Origin: Cinclus cinclus
Taxonomy: Eukaryota; Chordata; Aves; Passeriformes; Cinclidae
Assembly (NCBI RefSeq): GCF_963662255.1
Contig: NC_085046.1
Coordinates: forward strand, 52,608,570 to 52,672,569
Direction of reading: 5' to 3'
DNA length: 64,000 bases
The notes under the pieces were generated by a model, which searched no databases, was not told where the DNA came from, and was given only the letters and a program-made list of their open reading frames with translations. A program made the position numbers and the translations under genes. Every line of letters begins with the position of its first letter. Within the stretch, counting starts at the first letter, position 1. Of the stretch, positions 49,241 through 60,960 are shown one piece after another.

Positions 49241-51194
49241 TCCTGGTACTGATTGCAACTGCTCCTGGCTGGGATCTCAAAGTCCCAGTCCCACTACTGC
49301 AAGTAGCAGTCCTCTCTATCAATGATCCTTGTAATTGTTAACAGGCTGAGTATGAGCACATGTGAAGAAGAGTGTTGTGCACCTTGGTGCACAGCCTGGC
49401 CCATACCTTATCCCCAAGGCTTATATGTGTCCTTCACATCCAGATTTTCTGGTAGTGCTATCATTATCTATATATTTAGTGGTAAATAAAAGCTGTAGGG
49501 TGTTTGTAAATATAGTCTTTACTTGAAGTGAACTTAGATGAGGAAATAAGAGAGAAACATATAAAGTCCTAGAGTTTTTTTCATGTGAAATGAAGAAAAT
49601 GTAGATTCAACCTCAAAGCCATCCTCTCTTGCCTACACTACCTTTCTTGTTATCACCTGTTCCCAAACCATCAGCTCAGGTCACAGTTCATGAGCCTTTC
49701 CTGCCACATACCTCTGTGACAGCCCCATTTAAATCTGCCCCTTGAAGTTTGACAGAAGAGCTGTAATTCTAAAATGCCTGGCTTTTGCTTACTGCACCTT
49801 CCTTTCCAAAAAGTGCAGAGTGTTCTTAAATTGTGGTGTGTTTTCCATATCTGATTTTGAAGAATAATGCTCTCTTACTGTGGTTTGCTTCGATAAAGAG
49901 TAGTTCTGCTTACTTCTCTGTGCTTGCCTATTTCAGCCAAAATACAGCATGCTTGATTTTGGTAAGGGTGAGCAACACTTTTGCAAGCAACTTGCAGATA
50001 GTGAAATTTCCCTCAAGTGCCTTCCTGATTGAGGCATGATTAATGTATCATCATCTCATGTTATATAGCCTTGTTTGTCTTCCTTTACTTGGTAAGAGAG
50101 TGAAGGATTTTAATGTTTATAAGCGATGTCACTTTACTTAACTTCAGAGAGATTAACCAACCATGGTCCTGGAAGAGGCCCTTGTGTAGCTCAGCCTTAC
50201 AGAAGGAGATGAAAAGCTCCAGCTAGCCATCACTTGCACCATTCCCCAGCTGTACCTAGAGAAGTAGCATCAGAGTGCAAATTTCTAGCGAAGACAGCAC
50301 TTTGTTGTTGCACTTTTGTTCAAGCATAACCTTTTCCATGTCTTCCTGCTTCTGTTTTCTGGGTGTGGTGGTGGGGTTTAACCAAGCACTTTTTTATGCA
50401 TCTTTTCAGCTTTTCAGAATGATGTCCAGCACTGGGAAGCTTTAAAACTTTGATTCAAAGTCTAAGGAAATAAATTGGAAGATTTAATTGATATTTATTC
50501 AGGGGCTCTGAAAACGCACTCTCTTTTCACCATCATTTGCTGTTCTGTCAGTTCTGTCTGGAGCATGAGATTTGTCCCAAGCCCCACATAACATCAACTG
50601 CAATAAATAAGTGGAGAAACTATTCACACTTCACATGTGAGAATGTGCCCTCATTTTACAGCCCATCTATCAAACATAAACATACTGCAGCTTGGGTATG
50701 GATGCAGACCAGGAGGATTTATGATCCAAACTCCCTGAACACAGTTTTAATAAGTGCTACTACGAATGTTGCAATAATATAATACATTTTAATGTGTTGG
50801 AATGCACTCCTTGGGAGTCTGTGGGCATTTAAAGAACACAGCCCAAACAACTAAAGCCAATGTTTTAATAAAGCAACAAAAATCCCTTGGACGGAGAACA
50901 TCTGAGTGCTGAACTCAGTGTTCAAACAGGAACGTGTTGTTGATTTAGGATTCTGGAGGAGCTGGTCACAGGTGGAAAGATTTGTGCAGGGCCTGAAACT
51001 GTTTCGGCCATGAACAAGGTGAAAGGCCATGACAGTTTTGGCAGAAGTAATGTGGGTCACCTTTATAATTTACTGTATTTGGGTGTAAAGTTCTTTTGAG
51101 TAAAGCAGTTACAAGTAGATTGAGAGGGTCTTTGTTGCTATAAAGAGATGCAGTTTGGGGTTTTTTTTATTAAAAATGAACTAGTGAAACAGAG
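49241..51194. other. Unique sequence, no gene seen
   Basis: No recognisable gene, RNA or repeat apart from an ordinary T-run near 51163-51170. Confidence 0.5.
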
Positions 51195-51335
51195 AACACA
51201 GGTGCTGAGTGATCTTCGTGTCCTTATCTCAACCCATGAGCCTTTAATTCTATGTTCTTCCCCTGTTCTGTTGCAGAGGGGAAGGGATAGGGTGGCTTGG
51301 TGGGCACCTGACAACCAGTCAAGGTCAATCTACCT
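51195..51335 (+). mobile_element. 3' tail of an endogenous-retrovirus LTR
   Basis: The phrases 'tccttatctcaacccatgag', then 'gcagaggggaagggatag', then 'ggtgggcacctgacaac' and 'caaggtcaatctacc' follow the U5 end of a widespread bird LTR family. The sense strand is plus. An ATTAAA at about 51169-51174 may be its polyadenylation signal. The U3 promoter part, the terminal CA and any target duplication cannot be identified, so this is a truncated or old remnant, of a different type from the solo LTR at 41 kb. Confidence 0.65.
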
Positions 51336-52796
51336 TAATGCACTTCACAGCTCATTTATGACTTTAACATTTCTGAGAGTTATTTGCCTACCTCACTTTG
51401 TGGGGAGATAGTCAAATCTTAACTCAAACCCCAGCAAATATTGGTCCTTTAGGATTTGATATTTTTGGTACTGAAGGAGTAAAGAAGGTATTATTGCTGT
51501 TATTTCATACATCTATGCAAAAATTTGTATGTGCATTCAGACTATGTAAATAAGGGAATTGATACCATATACATTCATTTCATTGTGACAGGGTCAGAGT
51601 TGAAAGAAAGGGGGTTAGAATCACTCAGCATGATCTTTGCAGAGACGTAGAGAGCATGCAGGATTTTCTCACCATTCCCCAACTGTGCACCAAGTGACAT
51701 TTGCTAGTACATTGTTTGTGGTGAGGTCTTCTTGAAAAAAACTGGAGGAATGAGAAATATCCATAGTGGTATGGGTGAATTCTTACCAGGGCTTTGCACA
51801 ATGGTTGCTTTTCTTGCCTGACACACAGGAATACTTTTTCCTGTATCCCCATTCGTGGCTTATTGTCACCCTGTGGTCTATTCATGCCTTTAGGAGCATT
51901 TGCCTTCTCCAATGTCTTCAGAATGGAGCAGAAATTTGTGTCACTCCACCTGGCATGATAGTACCTATTTCTACCCTGCAGTTTGTCATGGAAGGAGTGT
52001 TTATTGATGTAGGAGATGTCTCTTCTGTCAGAGCTTCAGCTGGTGGGGAGGATGGGGGCTGTAGAACTATATGATGAGGTAGAGCATTCTGCCTCATGAG
52101 TATCATGGAATCCAGAAAAATATGTGGACAAGGAAATCTAAATTCTTGAACAATGTTTTTTTGCAATCTAAATTTAAAAGACCTGACCATGAACTTCCCT
52201 GGTTCTTACACTTGATGACAGCAAAGCTTGAAGGGTGGAGCCTGAGAGATGTGTCAGAGGGGCTCCATCCATGAATAACCTGCTGGAGTCCAGCTCCACA
52301 CAGTCACAACCAGATCCAGCCTCTGCTGAGCCATGGATGAGGTGTGCGGGTGGGCTCTGAACATGGGGCTGGTGGAGTCAGTCCAACTCCTTCCAGAACT
52401 GGTGTCTGCCTCTTAAAAGAGGAAATATCCATGGCTGGCACTAAATGAGCTTCCACTGGGAGGTTTCATGGGACAAAGTGTCCAGGCACTGAGAAAGTAC
52501 AAGAAACCAAACTTTGGTGGGTCTGTACAATGCAGTTCATGTCCCTGTTGTTTGCGGGGATAAGCTTTGCTCTCCAGGAGTGTGAATAAAGCTTGTTGAT
52601 GAACTTTTAAATGGATTCTGCAGCCAGTTAATGAAGAGGAAAGTTGTTGCTGGTAATGCTGACGTGGATAAGGATAGGTGGGCATCCAACACTGAAAAGC
52701 AGCTGCCTCTGTTTAGAAACCCTGTGCACGTGGAGGATACCTGACCAGAAGGACCAAAGAGTTTGCTTCTCATGTGCCCACTTGAAATCATCTGTG
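51336..52796. other. Unique sequence, no gene seen
   Basis: No gene recognised. Composition becomes less AT-rich from about 52200 rightward, which lengthens frames on both strands (for example minus 53008-52628) without any recognisable domain. Confidence 0.5.
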
Positions 52797-52826
52797 TATG
52801 TCAGTGTGATGAAATTACTGATGATC

Positions 52827-53055
52827 ACAAGAGTCCAGAGGAGCCCTGATAAGGTGTTATGCTTTGTAGCACAGGAAACAAGAAGCAAACCCTGGGGTTC
52901 ATTCTCAAACCCACTCTGGGAGCCTTGAAATTTTCCTCCCTCCAAATGACAGACACAAGGACCACCTCTATAGAGCTGGGCAGCTGGCACCTGGCCAAAA
53001 TGACCCAAAGGAACCCTGATAAATGGTCATGTTTGGTGCTGCAGAGAAAGGTAAA
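52827..53055 (+). repeat. Diverged direct repeat, about 55 bp, 170-bp spacing
   Basis: The block at 52827-52881 (containing gagccctgataaggtgttatg) and the block at 52997-53051 (containing gaaccctgataaatggtcatg) align without gaps at a 170-base offset, with roughly two thirds of bases identical by eye. Translated on the minus strand both give a T-K-H-x-x-LSG-x-LW pattern. Flanking bases align poorly, and no third copy is found 170 bases to either side. It could be an old local tandem duplication or two parts of an unknown repeat. Confidence 0.5.
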
Positions 53056-53065
53056 ACAACACCCA

Positions 53066-56000
53066 CAGATCAGTGCCAGTCTGCCCTGGGGGGACATTGC
53101 TTTCTTACCCCAGGGCCGGTGATCAGCTATTCCTGGAGCATGTGACCAAGTGTCTCTTCCCACAGGCTTCTCACACCTTCCAGGAGATGCCTAAACCCCA
53201 ATTTGCCCTACCTGGAGCCATCTCAGGAGCTCCAAGAGTCACCAAATACCCCCAGTCTGATCTACCCGGGAACAAAAATACTTCCTTTATGTGGCAGGGC
53301 ACCAGTGGGTGCTTCAAAATCCTGGAACCTCTGGCAACATCTCTGCATCCCATTTCTTGTGGCTGCTGCTCCTGGCTCCTTAGGGGGATGAGAATGACAA
53401 GCTCTGCTTTGCTCCTCTAGAAGGCATTCCCTTAGTTGGGCTGTTGTTATCCAACTAAAAAGGCCTGAAAGCCTCAAGCATCTCCAGTGGTTGATGGTTC
53501 TCATGTCCTGAGGGGCTTGCATCCATTTGCTGAAGGCTGAAGCAGGATTTACATCCATCAGATGGACTTTGAACATGGCCCCACTGGGAGCTGTTTTTGC
53601 AGCAGAGAACCTCTAGCAGCCTCATCCATGCCCAGATCTTCCTCCCTCAGCCCAAGTAATTCCACTGGTTCCTTGGGGACTTTGTCTCAGATGTCTCTCA
53701 GATGTCTTCAGACTGCCCTCAGGCCTGATCTGTCAGTGGGGGACATGGAAGGAATCTCCTTTTATCCTGTCTTGGGACTCCATGATTGCTGCATTTTCGG
53801 GTGGTGGTAATGTGCCATGGGGGTGATGAGTGCCTCAAGTGCAACCCTGCCCCCACAGACCCCCAGCACCCTCAGCACCCCTCTAGCCAGCATCTTTTTG
53901 AGGAAGGTCTTTGTTAGTTGATGAACTGTAGTTGAGTGCTTTAAAATGAGTGACAGGATTGTAAACTGTCAAATCCCAACTTTTCCTCTGAGGTCTCCCA
54001 CACCTCAGGAAACATTTGCTGTCAAAAAAAGAGGAGATGGTGAAAATTGTTTCCTGTTGGGAAGGCTAGGCCATTTTAAAGCACTTTTATAGGACTTTGA
54101 AGAGATCAGTTAATGATTTTCTCCCCCTTACTTGAAAGCATGAATACATAAAAGCTGGTCAAGCTGGTGGTAACCTCTCTTCATGTGTCAGGGAACACCA
54201 GAGAGCTATAAATTGTGCTGTGTGGAAAATTCAATTCTACCAGAAATTACATGGGTATATCCAGCTACACGAGTGAGATTGGACACTGACCAAAATATTA
54301 GAAAAACAAGTGACCACAAACCACAGAGAATTCTCAGACCCAAAGCACAGACCAAAAATGCTCCAGATTGCACTTTTTTCTCCCGAAAGCAGATTTTATT
54401 AAAGCCATGCACTCTTGGTTATGGATAAAGTACTGAACTGTTTTGAAGGGCTATCAGAATATTTAGCATTTTACAGAGGATCAGGCCAAACAAGCCCACA
54501 TTTGGCTTGCCCAAACACATCCTGATGATGTAGATTCTTGCCTTGCTGCAGTGTCACTGGATGTTTTAGCAAAGACACCAGCTGAACAGAGCAGAGAGGC
54601 CCCACAGGAGTCAGTAAGATCTGGAGAAGCAGGAGAGGTGATAAGTAGGAAAGTATGCTCTGGTGCTACCCTTATTTCTCCTTCCTTCTTAAGGGCCTGA
54701 TTCTGTAACTAGTCCTGCGTTGTCTCTGGTGCTACTGGACACATTTGTGCAAACTGCTGCCTTTATGCACGAGTATCACTTTCCTGTCCAGAAAATAATT
54801 TGATAAGAATAACCTTCTGCCATGACTTCTTCACTTCTCCTCTAGGTTGTTTTAGTTTTATTTTTACTCACTGCATGCCCACCTTCCCCAGAAAGCTCTC
54901 CCAGCACCATATGATGTGCTGCACCAATGGCTGATTGCTGCAGCAGGGCTCAAACCACGCTGTTATCGTGACTCTACATACAGGATCTGAACCTCTTTCT
55001 TCCTCTCCCCCGGGGTGTTTTCAGTTGCTGTGGTCTAAAGTAGCAACTGCAGCTTCCAAACTCAGAGTGAGGATATTGGAATCATGTGTGTGTGCCTGCC
55101 TGGAGTGAGAAGCTTTTCTTTGTATGCTGCTGAACACAGTGCTCTCTGGCTGGGAGCTGCACAAGCTTCCTTCCCTTGGAAAGGTGCCTTATGGAAAGGG
55201 AGCAATGGTAAAGATTTCTACAGTTAACAAATTACTGCTAGATGTGCATATCCCAAGTGGGGCTGGAGCCAAATATGGTCCAGCTTAGGTGAAACACAAA
55301 GTGCCTGTTTCTTAGAGGAAGGGTTAGGGTTGCAGTATAGAAAAACTTCTTTTGATGTATGCTGCTGTATGGGGCTGGGGGAAGGGAAGATATTTTTAAA
55401 AGGTAGCGTTGGAGGTTCTTTCAAAAGAGGCCTCCAACCTATTTGTATAATAGGGTTGGGATGATAGTGAACATTGTGAGTATGGCCTTGCCTGTATTAG
55501 CATATTAACCACTGAAAAATCCAGCTCTGCATAAAGTGAGTGTATGAGATAGAGGCAATCACTGATTCCATGGCTTGTATTCAGTGGGTCATTCCAGCTC
55601 AATGACAATAACATGCTTTCCTGTCCTATAAGTGTGAATTCAGAAACTGTGCCTCCTGGCCACGGTTTTGCTAAGGATTGTCAGAACTAAGTCATGGACT
55701 ACTCTGTTGCCATGTCCATAGTGTTGCTACATCACATCCTCACCGCCATTGCTACAGTTGTGTCAGTGTTTCAATCAGAATACCCACCTTCAGGGTTCAA
55801 TTAGCTCTGAAACTAATCGTGGCAGACAAAACTTGGGGAATAAATTTGTACTTTTTCTTATTATTTTGTTAACATGTTTGGAAGATTCAACTGCAGCCTT
55901 GTAGTTGAGCAAGGATTTCTCTTCTAACCCCAGTTTTTTTGCTCTGGGTGGTGTCTGCAGAAGAAGGATGATTAAGTGATAGAAACTGGGAAAGGAGTTT

Positions 56001-59000
56001 CTTAGTTTGGGTGTGATGAAAAAGTTATTCCAAGTATAGGCACTGGGCCAAGAGATATGCATGAGTTTTGATTTCAAGGCTCTGTGTCTGCCTAGGATAA
56101 GTGAAAGGCATGTCTTAAGCACTTCTAAATAAATAAGTGTCATTTAGGTATGCAGTTGCCACCCTCAGAAACTTTCCAGTGCTCCTCTTTGCAATTAGAT
56201 GTTATCTAAACTTCCCTGCACTTAATATAGAGAATGCTTAAGCAACCTGTGAATAATGAAGTATGGTTATTTAGTACCTCAGGCAGTAGAGAAGATTTTA
56301 GAGGTGGTTGCTGTAGCACAATGGCTGCTATATCTCAATGAAATAACTTGTCAGTATTACAAGACTTTTCTGAGGTCAAGGAACAGATACTTTCATTCCT
56401 GAGCACATAATGTCACAAATTTCAAAAATGAATTGCAACACTGATTGTAAAATAGTAAGATATTTTAAAGGATATAATTTAATTTCTTTGCATTAGATAT
56501 TATGTTTGGAGCCCTTAGATACTACAATTTGAGGATTTTCATTTTGCAATGGAAACTGCGCTCCTCATGTAACCAGATGTCTTAAGAAGTCAGGGCTTTC
56601 AGGGAAATCTGAACCATCTCAGTAACCACTCAATGATCATTGCCTATGGTCAGTAGTATTCAGGACCTCAACACCCTATAAATCCATGAAAAGCATTTCA
56701 GCAGGCCTGTGGTAGAGTTAAGTCCATTAGCCACATTTGGGGACTGAAGGCATGAGATGAAGGTGCGCAGGAGTGATCAAAAGGCTTTCTCCTCTCTTTT
56801 GCTGCTCCATTGGGATGTTTTGCTGTGAGATGGACATGAACTTTCAGCAGTACCAGTCACCCCACACTGGAACAGCAGGTACACCATGGGGCTTCTGTGT
56901 TTATCATAAAGGGATTAAGAAGGTTCTGGGTATGGAGGGAAGCAGCAAGTACTCCCCACCTGTCAGCAGGCTTTGGAGGTTTATCAAAAGCTCAGTTCCC
57001 ATTGCTTATACTGGACAGCATCCTCCCTTGCATGTTCTGGTTTTAAAATCACATCAGTTTTCCCTTTGCCATAGTAATTGATAGTGGAAACCATTGATTT
57101 CTCATCACATCTTCTCATCATCACAACAGTTTTATTGTCAAAGGCTGCAATAGTTTACCTTCCTAAATCTCCATCGCCTGTAAAATTGTCGGTGTCCTTA
57201 CAGGCAGCCATCTAACCTGACAAAATGCTTGCACAAAGGTTTTGCTGAGTGATACAGGCCTGATTTTGTATTTGAGAAATGAAAGAGGTCATATATATTG
57301 TGAGAAAAAAATATTAGCAATGATAAACAGATTCCTGAGCAGTCATCTCTTTACCTGGTAGGCAGGTGACTGGCAATGGGCACAGTACTAAGTCATTTCC
57401 CTTTTGACCCTGACCTTATCTGATGGATAGGAGTGGTTTTGATCAATATCCCCTATAGCCTGCTTCTCTGACTGGGCATGTTTCCTGTCATACTGAATCT
57501 CACCAGGAGAAAGCTGGCTGATTTTTCTGGGTGTGTCTGCATTGTGCATGCCCAACAAAAGTTGCCTTAAAAGCTGTTGGTAAAAAGAGTGTGTGCTGCT
57601 CCTTGTAATTTGTCAAGGGGGTGGTATCTCCGCTTCCTCCCTGAAGGTCTACACGGGAGACCTGTAGGCAGAGCACTTGCGCTGCTGCACAACCCCTTCC
57701 ACCACCCTCTGACCCAAAAAAAAAAAAAAAAATAGACAAGACATTTCCCAGAAAGCAGGAGCAGAGATTATTAGAAGCATGGTTTTCCTACAGTGCCTAT
57801 AGTGTGGCTAACCTTTTAGAGCTCTCCATCAAAAAAACACAAAGATATGTTGAGGTAAGTTTTGTGGGGAATATATCAATGAAACATCAAGCCTTCAGAA
57901 CTTTGAAAAATAAATTAAAGGCTTATAAATTACATAGAATGAGTACATTGGAAATGTCACAAAGCCACACTGCTTTCATTATATTTCATTATAGGATCCT
58001 CAACTTTTCTCAAAGAACAGAACCATTTTAGTACTTACATATAAATTCTAGATTGTTTTTACGTAATTCAGATCTGAAAACTACTTACAATATCTGAAAG
58101 AGAAATTTATTTTAAAAATGGATTTAAAAAAAAAATAATATTCAGTACTTGTTTCCAGGCTGTCCTGTCTACTCTTGAATTTGGGATTTCTGTCTCAACA
58201 CAGTTGAGGTAGGACTGCTGTAAATTTGAACTGTGGTAGAGCCTTGACAGCCAAATTACAAGGGCGAGTTGAGGCACCATCAGATTTTTGGAATCTACAG
58301 TCCAAACTCAGCCTATGGGGCTCCCTTGAAGATAAAAGTCAGAAAAGTTTGAGAATGGGGTTTGGTTTGAATTCAATTTTCTAACACCTACTCAGCCTGA
58401 GATACTTGAAACCACACAGCTTTGGGGTATTTCATACTCTTCTTGTGCTCAAACACTTGACAACACACAAAACTTGCCAGGAGAGAGCTCCAGCGCTGAT
58501 ACTTTTGCTCCCAAGTCCAACTGCTCAGATAGAGCTGTGGAGATCTCTCATGGGGAAGTTGCATCAAGGTGATGGATTGAGACACAGAGATTAGGCAAAA
58601 CAGGATGCTTGAAACCTAGCCTAGTAAAGGCCAGACAGGATCTGAACTTCAAACAAATGGTTTTCATTTTCTCTTAGTAACTTAAATTTACACATAATCT
58701 GGAGATAGTCAGAAAGATCTCCTTAAAATATTCTTCCTTTTGGCAGGCTGCTCTTTTCTGAACCTTGTTTTCTTCTTTACATCTTCAGAAACATGATCTG
58801 GGAGGGATGACTTCTAACCAAAATTCCCCACTGCTGGAATTAAAAACAAGAAGTCTGATGTGTAGCCTCTCCAACTCCCACCCACCTCTGACAAAATGAG
58901 GCCCTGACACAGCTTAGAGACAGATGTCCTAGGAAGTCTCAGGTTGCTCCATATTATTTGTTCTCACATCCCAGCTGATGCTAAATCTTGTTAGAGAGGT

Positions 59001-59449
59001 GTTAAATATCTGAAGACAACAGAGGCACTATCCATTCCCAGAATGAGTCACTGGGATGGGAGAGATGAGTCCAACTATAACTACCCGCCAGCGCTTCTGA
59101 AACTTCCCCAAACTACTCCCCCTTTTTCATTTTAATGGAGATATTAATTCCATTCCCATGAATTGGAATTTGGACACCATCTGTGATTTTCTTATGACAT
59201 ATTAATAGGAAAACTGGAAAGGCACAGGATTTAAAAAAAAAAAAAAAACAACAAACCCAAAACCAATAAAAACCTGGTGTATGGTCATAAATGTATAAGA
59301 ACAAAAATCTCAGCTTTTCTTAAATGGAAGGAGTTATTCTACTTCTAATTAAAATATCTTCTGAAAATATATGAGAGCTCCTTGTATACAAAGAAATGGT
59401 TCTGTGAGGGGAGCCTCAAAATACTTCCTCTATATACCTTCCGTTAGAA
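53066..59449. other. Unique sequence with simple repeats, no gene seen
   Basis: No gene recognised. Small items: a doubled 12-mer TCTCAGATGTCT near 53684-53709 and a GGGTTAGGGTT word at 55321-55331. There are also A-runs at 57716-57733 and 59232-59248. The frames at 53073-53420 and 53576-53262 overlap on opposite strands and show no domain. Confidence 0.5.
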
Positions 59450-59582
59450 AGTGGGGCTAAATTTCACAGATGGGGAAACAGAAGCATAGAAAATGAAGAG
59501 ACTCATCCGTTGTCAGCTGTGGTCAGGCATCTATCCAAGCAGTCCTGATTTCCAGGCTTTGCTTTAACCCATCAAGCAGACT
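59450..59582 (-). repeat. MIR-type SINE, inverted, diverged
   Basis: On the plus strand the reversed MIR reads in order. First 'tttcacagatggggaaacag', with gcatag, is the reversed 3' part; then a gagactcatcc...gtcagctgtggtcaggcat core; then 'agtcctgatttccaggcttt' and ttaacccatcaagc, the reversed tRNA-related head. The spacing matches a nearly full-length element. It is as eroded as the copy at 44.8 kb. Confidence 0.72.
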
Positions 59583-60774
59583 CTGCTTTTTCCTCCTCCT
59601 CCTGGGCGATGGCCTCGGAGGTTTTGCCTCTCCCCTCCATACCACCTTTTTCTAAGGTTTTAAATGAGGCCAAATGTCTGTCCAGAGCTGTGCATAAGGG
59701 AGCATCACACCATACAGTTTCCCAGTATAGAAAGTAAACACAAAAATGCCATTGTCCCAGACCTCAACTTTATGCACACATGGTGCACAGCCCTGCTGAA
59801 ACCCATTTAATGTGTTTAATATGCATCATCCATGACTTATAGGTTGGATGCAGGAAAAGAAAAACAAAACATCACTGTAAAACAAACTATGATTTCAGAG
59901 AGTTTCTGAAAACGAAAAGCAGGAACAGGCACCAGGGATCTTTCAACAAATGTAATTTAAAGAGCTCACTTTCAGCTCTCTGGGCACTTTGACAAGCATT
60001 TAGTGGGATTCAAGCAACTACTGAGTAGTAATGGGCAGCTGTCTGTGCAGCCTGGCTGTGCTGGGGTGGGAAGCAGGGAATGCACATGAGGAAGAAACAG
60101 GGATAACAGGGGGGAGTCGGGCTGAGTGATCTGTGCTGGGGTCCCACGTGAACCCCAGCCCAGAGCACATATGGCTGCCCGTATGAACACCCTCCTTGGT
60201 AACAACTCCAATAGTAAAACTGCCCTCTCCGAGCCAAATACCATGCAGTTTCCTAGGCTAAGGAGGACCCCAAGGGGAGGGCTGCAGCTCCAGGTGGCTG
60301 AAGCATAAGGGAAAGTGGGGAGGTGGGAGACAGGACTGGGCTGATGGGAGGGAGCATCTTGGAAACAGTTGAGGTTTGCCCAGAGTTCCAAAATTTCTCT
60401 CAGCTGCTCATTCCTTGTAGGAAAACTGCTCTTTTCTTTCTGGCAGAAGGAATTTCTTCTTGACAGCCAGCACTGGGCTGCAACAGCCCCCCAGTCAGCC
60501 ATTTGCAGCCTCACTAGAATAACTTACATGCACTGGGGAAACCTTTGTGTGGACTGTCCTAGCCCCCATCTTTATTTTCCAGCTCTGCAGAACCAGTGGT
60601 TATACTGGACCAGGGTTCCTTCACCTTTTTATCTTTCCCAGCACCACATAGCAGAAACAGGGGAGATCTTCCCTTTCTCTGCTAAGCTCTGCATGGCTTG
60701 TGTTTCCACACCTCCCCACATAATCCTTAAAATCAGACATTGAACACAAGTCCAGTTTACTCTGATGTCTCTTT
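59583..60774. other. Unique sequence, no gene seen
   Basis: A GC-richer patch about 60000-60500 gives a 180-codon minus frame (60514-59972) opposed by plus frames (for example 60126-60308 and 60369-60743). No domain is recognisable and no CpG enrichment marks a promoter, so no gene is called. Confidence 0.45.
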
Positions 60775-60960
60775 CACAGAATCACAGAGATCAGAAAGTG
60801 CCTCTGGAGGTTGCCTAGACCAATCCCTCTGCTCAAAGTAGGGTTATTACAGTAAGTGGTTCAAGGCTGTGTCTGGTTTTAGTTTTGACCATCTCCACTC
60901 ATGGAGATTCCACAACTTCCCTTGGAAATCTGGAGTAGTGTTCAACCACCCTGTTTCTCA
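60775..60960 (-). mobile_element. CR1 LINE 3' end, 5'-truncated
   Basis: Reversed octamers (cacagaatcacagagatcag) open the element at the left. The phrases 'gcctctggaggttgccta' and 'ccaatccctctgctcaaa' follow, then 'catggagattccacaac' and 'gtgttcaaccaccctg', the order of an avian CR1 3' region. Similarity ends near 60960. The wording differs from the CR1 pair at 48-49 kb, so it belongs to another CR1 subfamily. Only the noncoding 3' end and the last codons of ORF2 are left. Confidence 0.88.

Noticed and set aside
52628..53420. Cluster of overlapping ORFs on both strands
   Set aside because: No domains; similar peptides in two of them come from the 170-bp-spaced DNA duplication, not from a protein family.
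55321..55331. Interstitial telomere repeat
   Set aside because: Less than two TTAGGG units; expected by chance.
57600..57733. Processed pseudogene ending in the A-run at 57716-57733
   Set aside because: No AATAAA upstream, no recognisable transcript body, and no visible target duplication.
59972..60514. 180-codon minus ORF
   Set aside because: Opposed by plus frames in a GC-richer patch, rich in Pro, Leu and Ser, with no recognisable domain.
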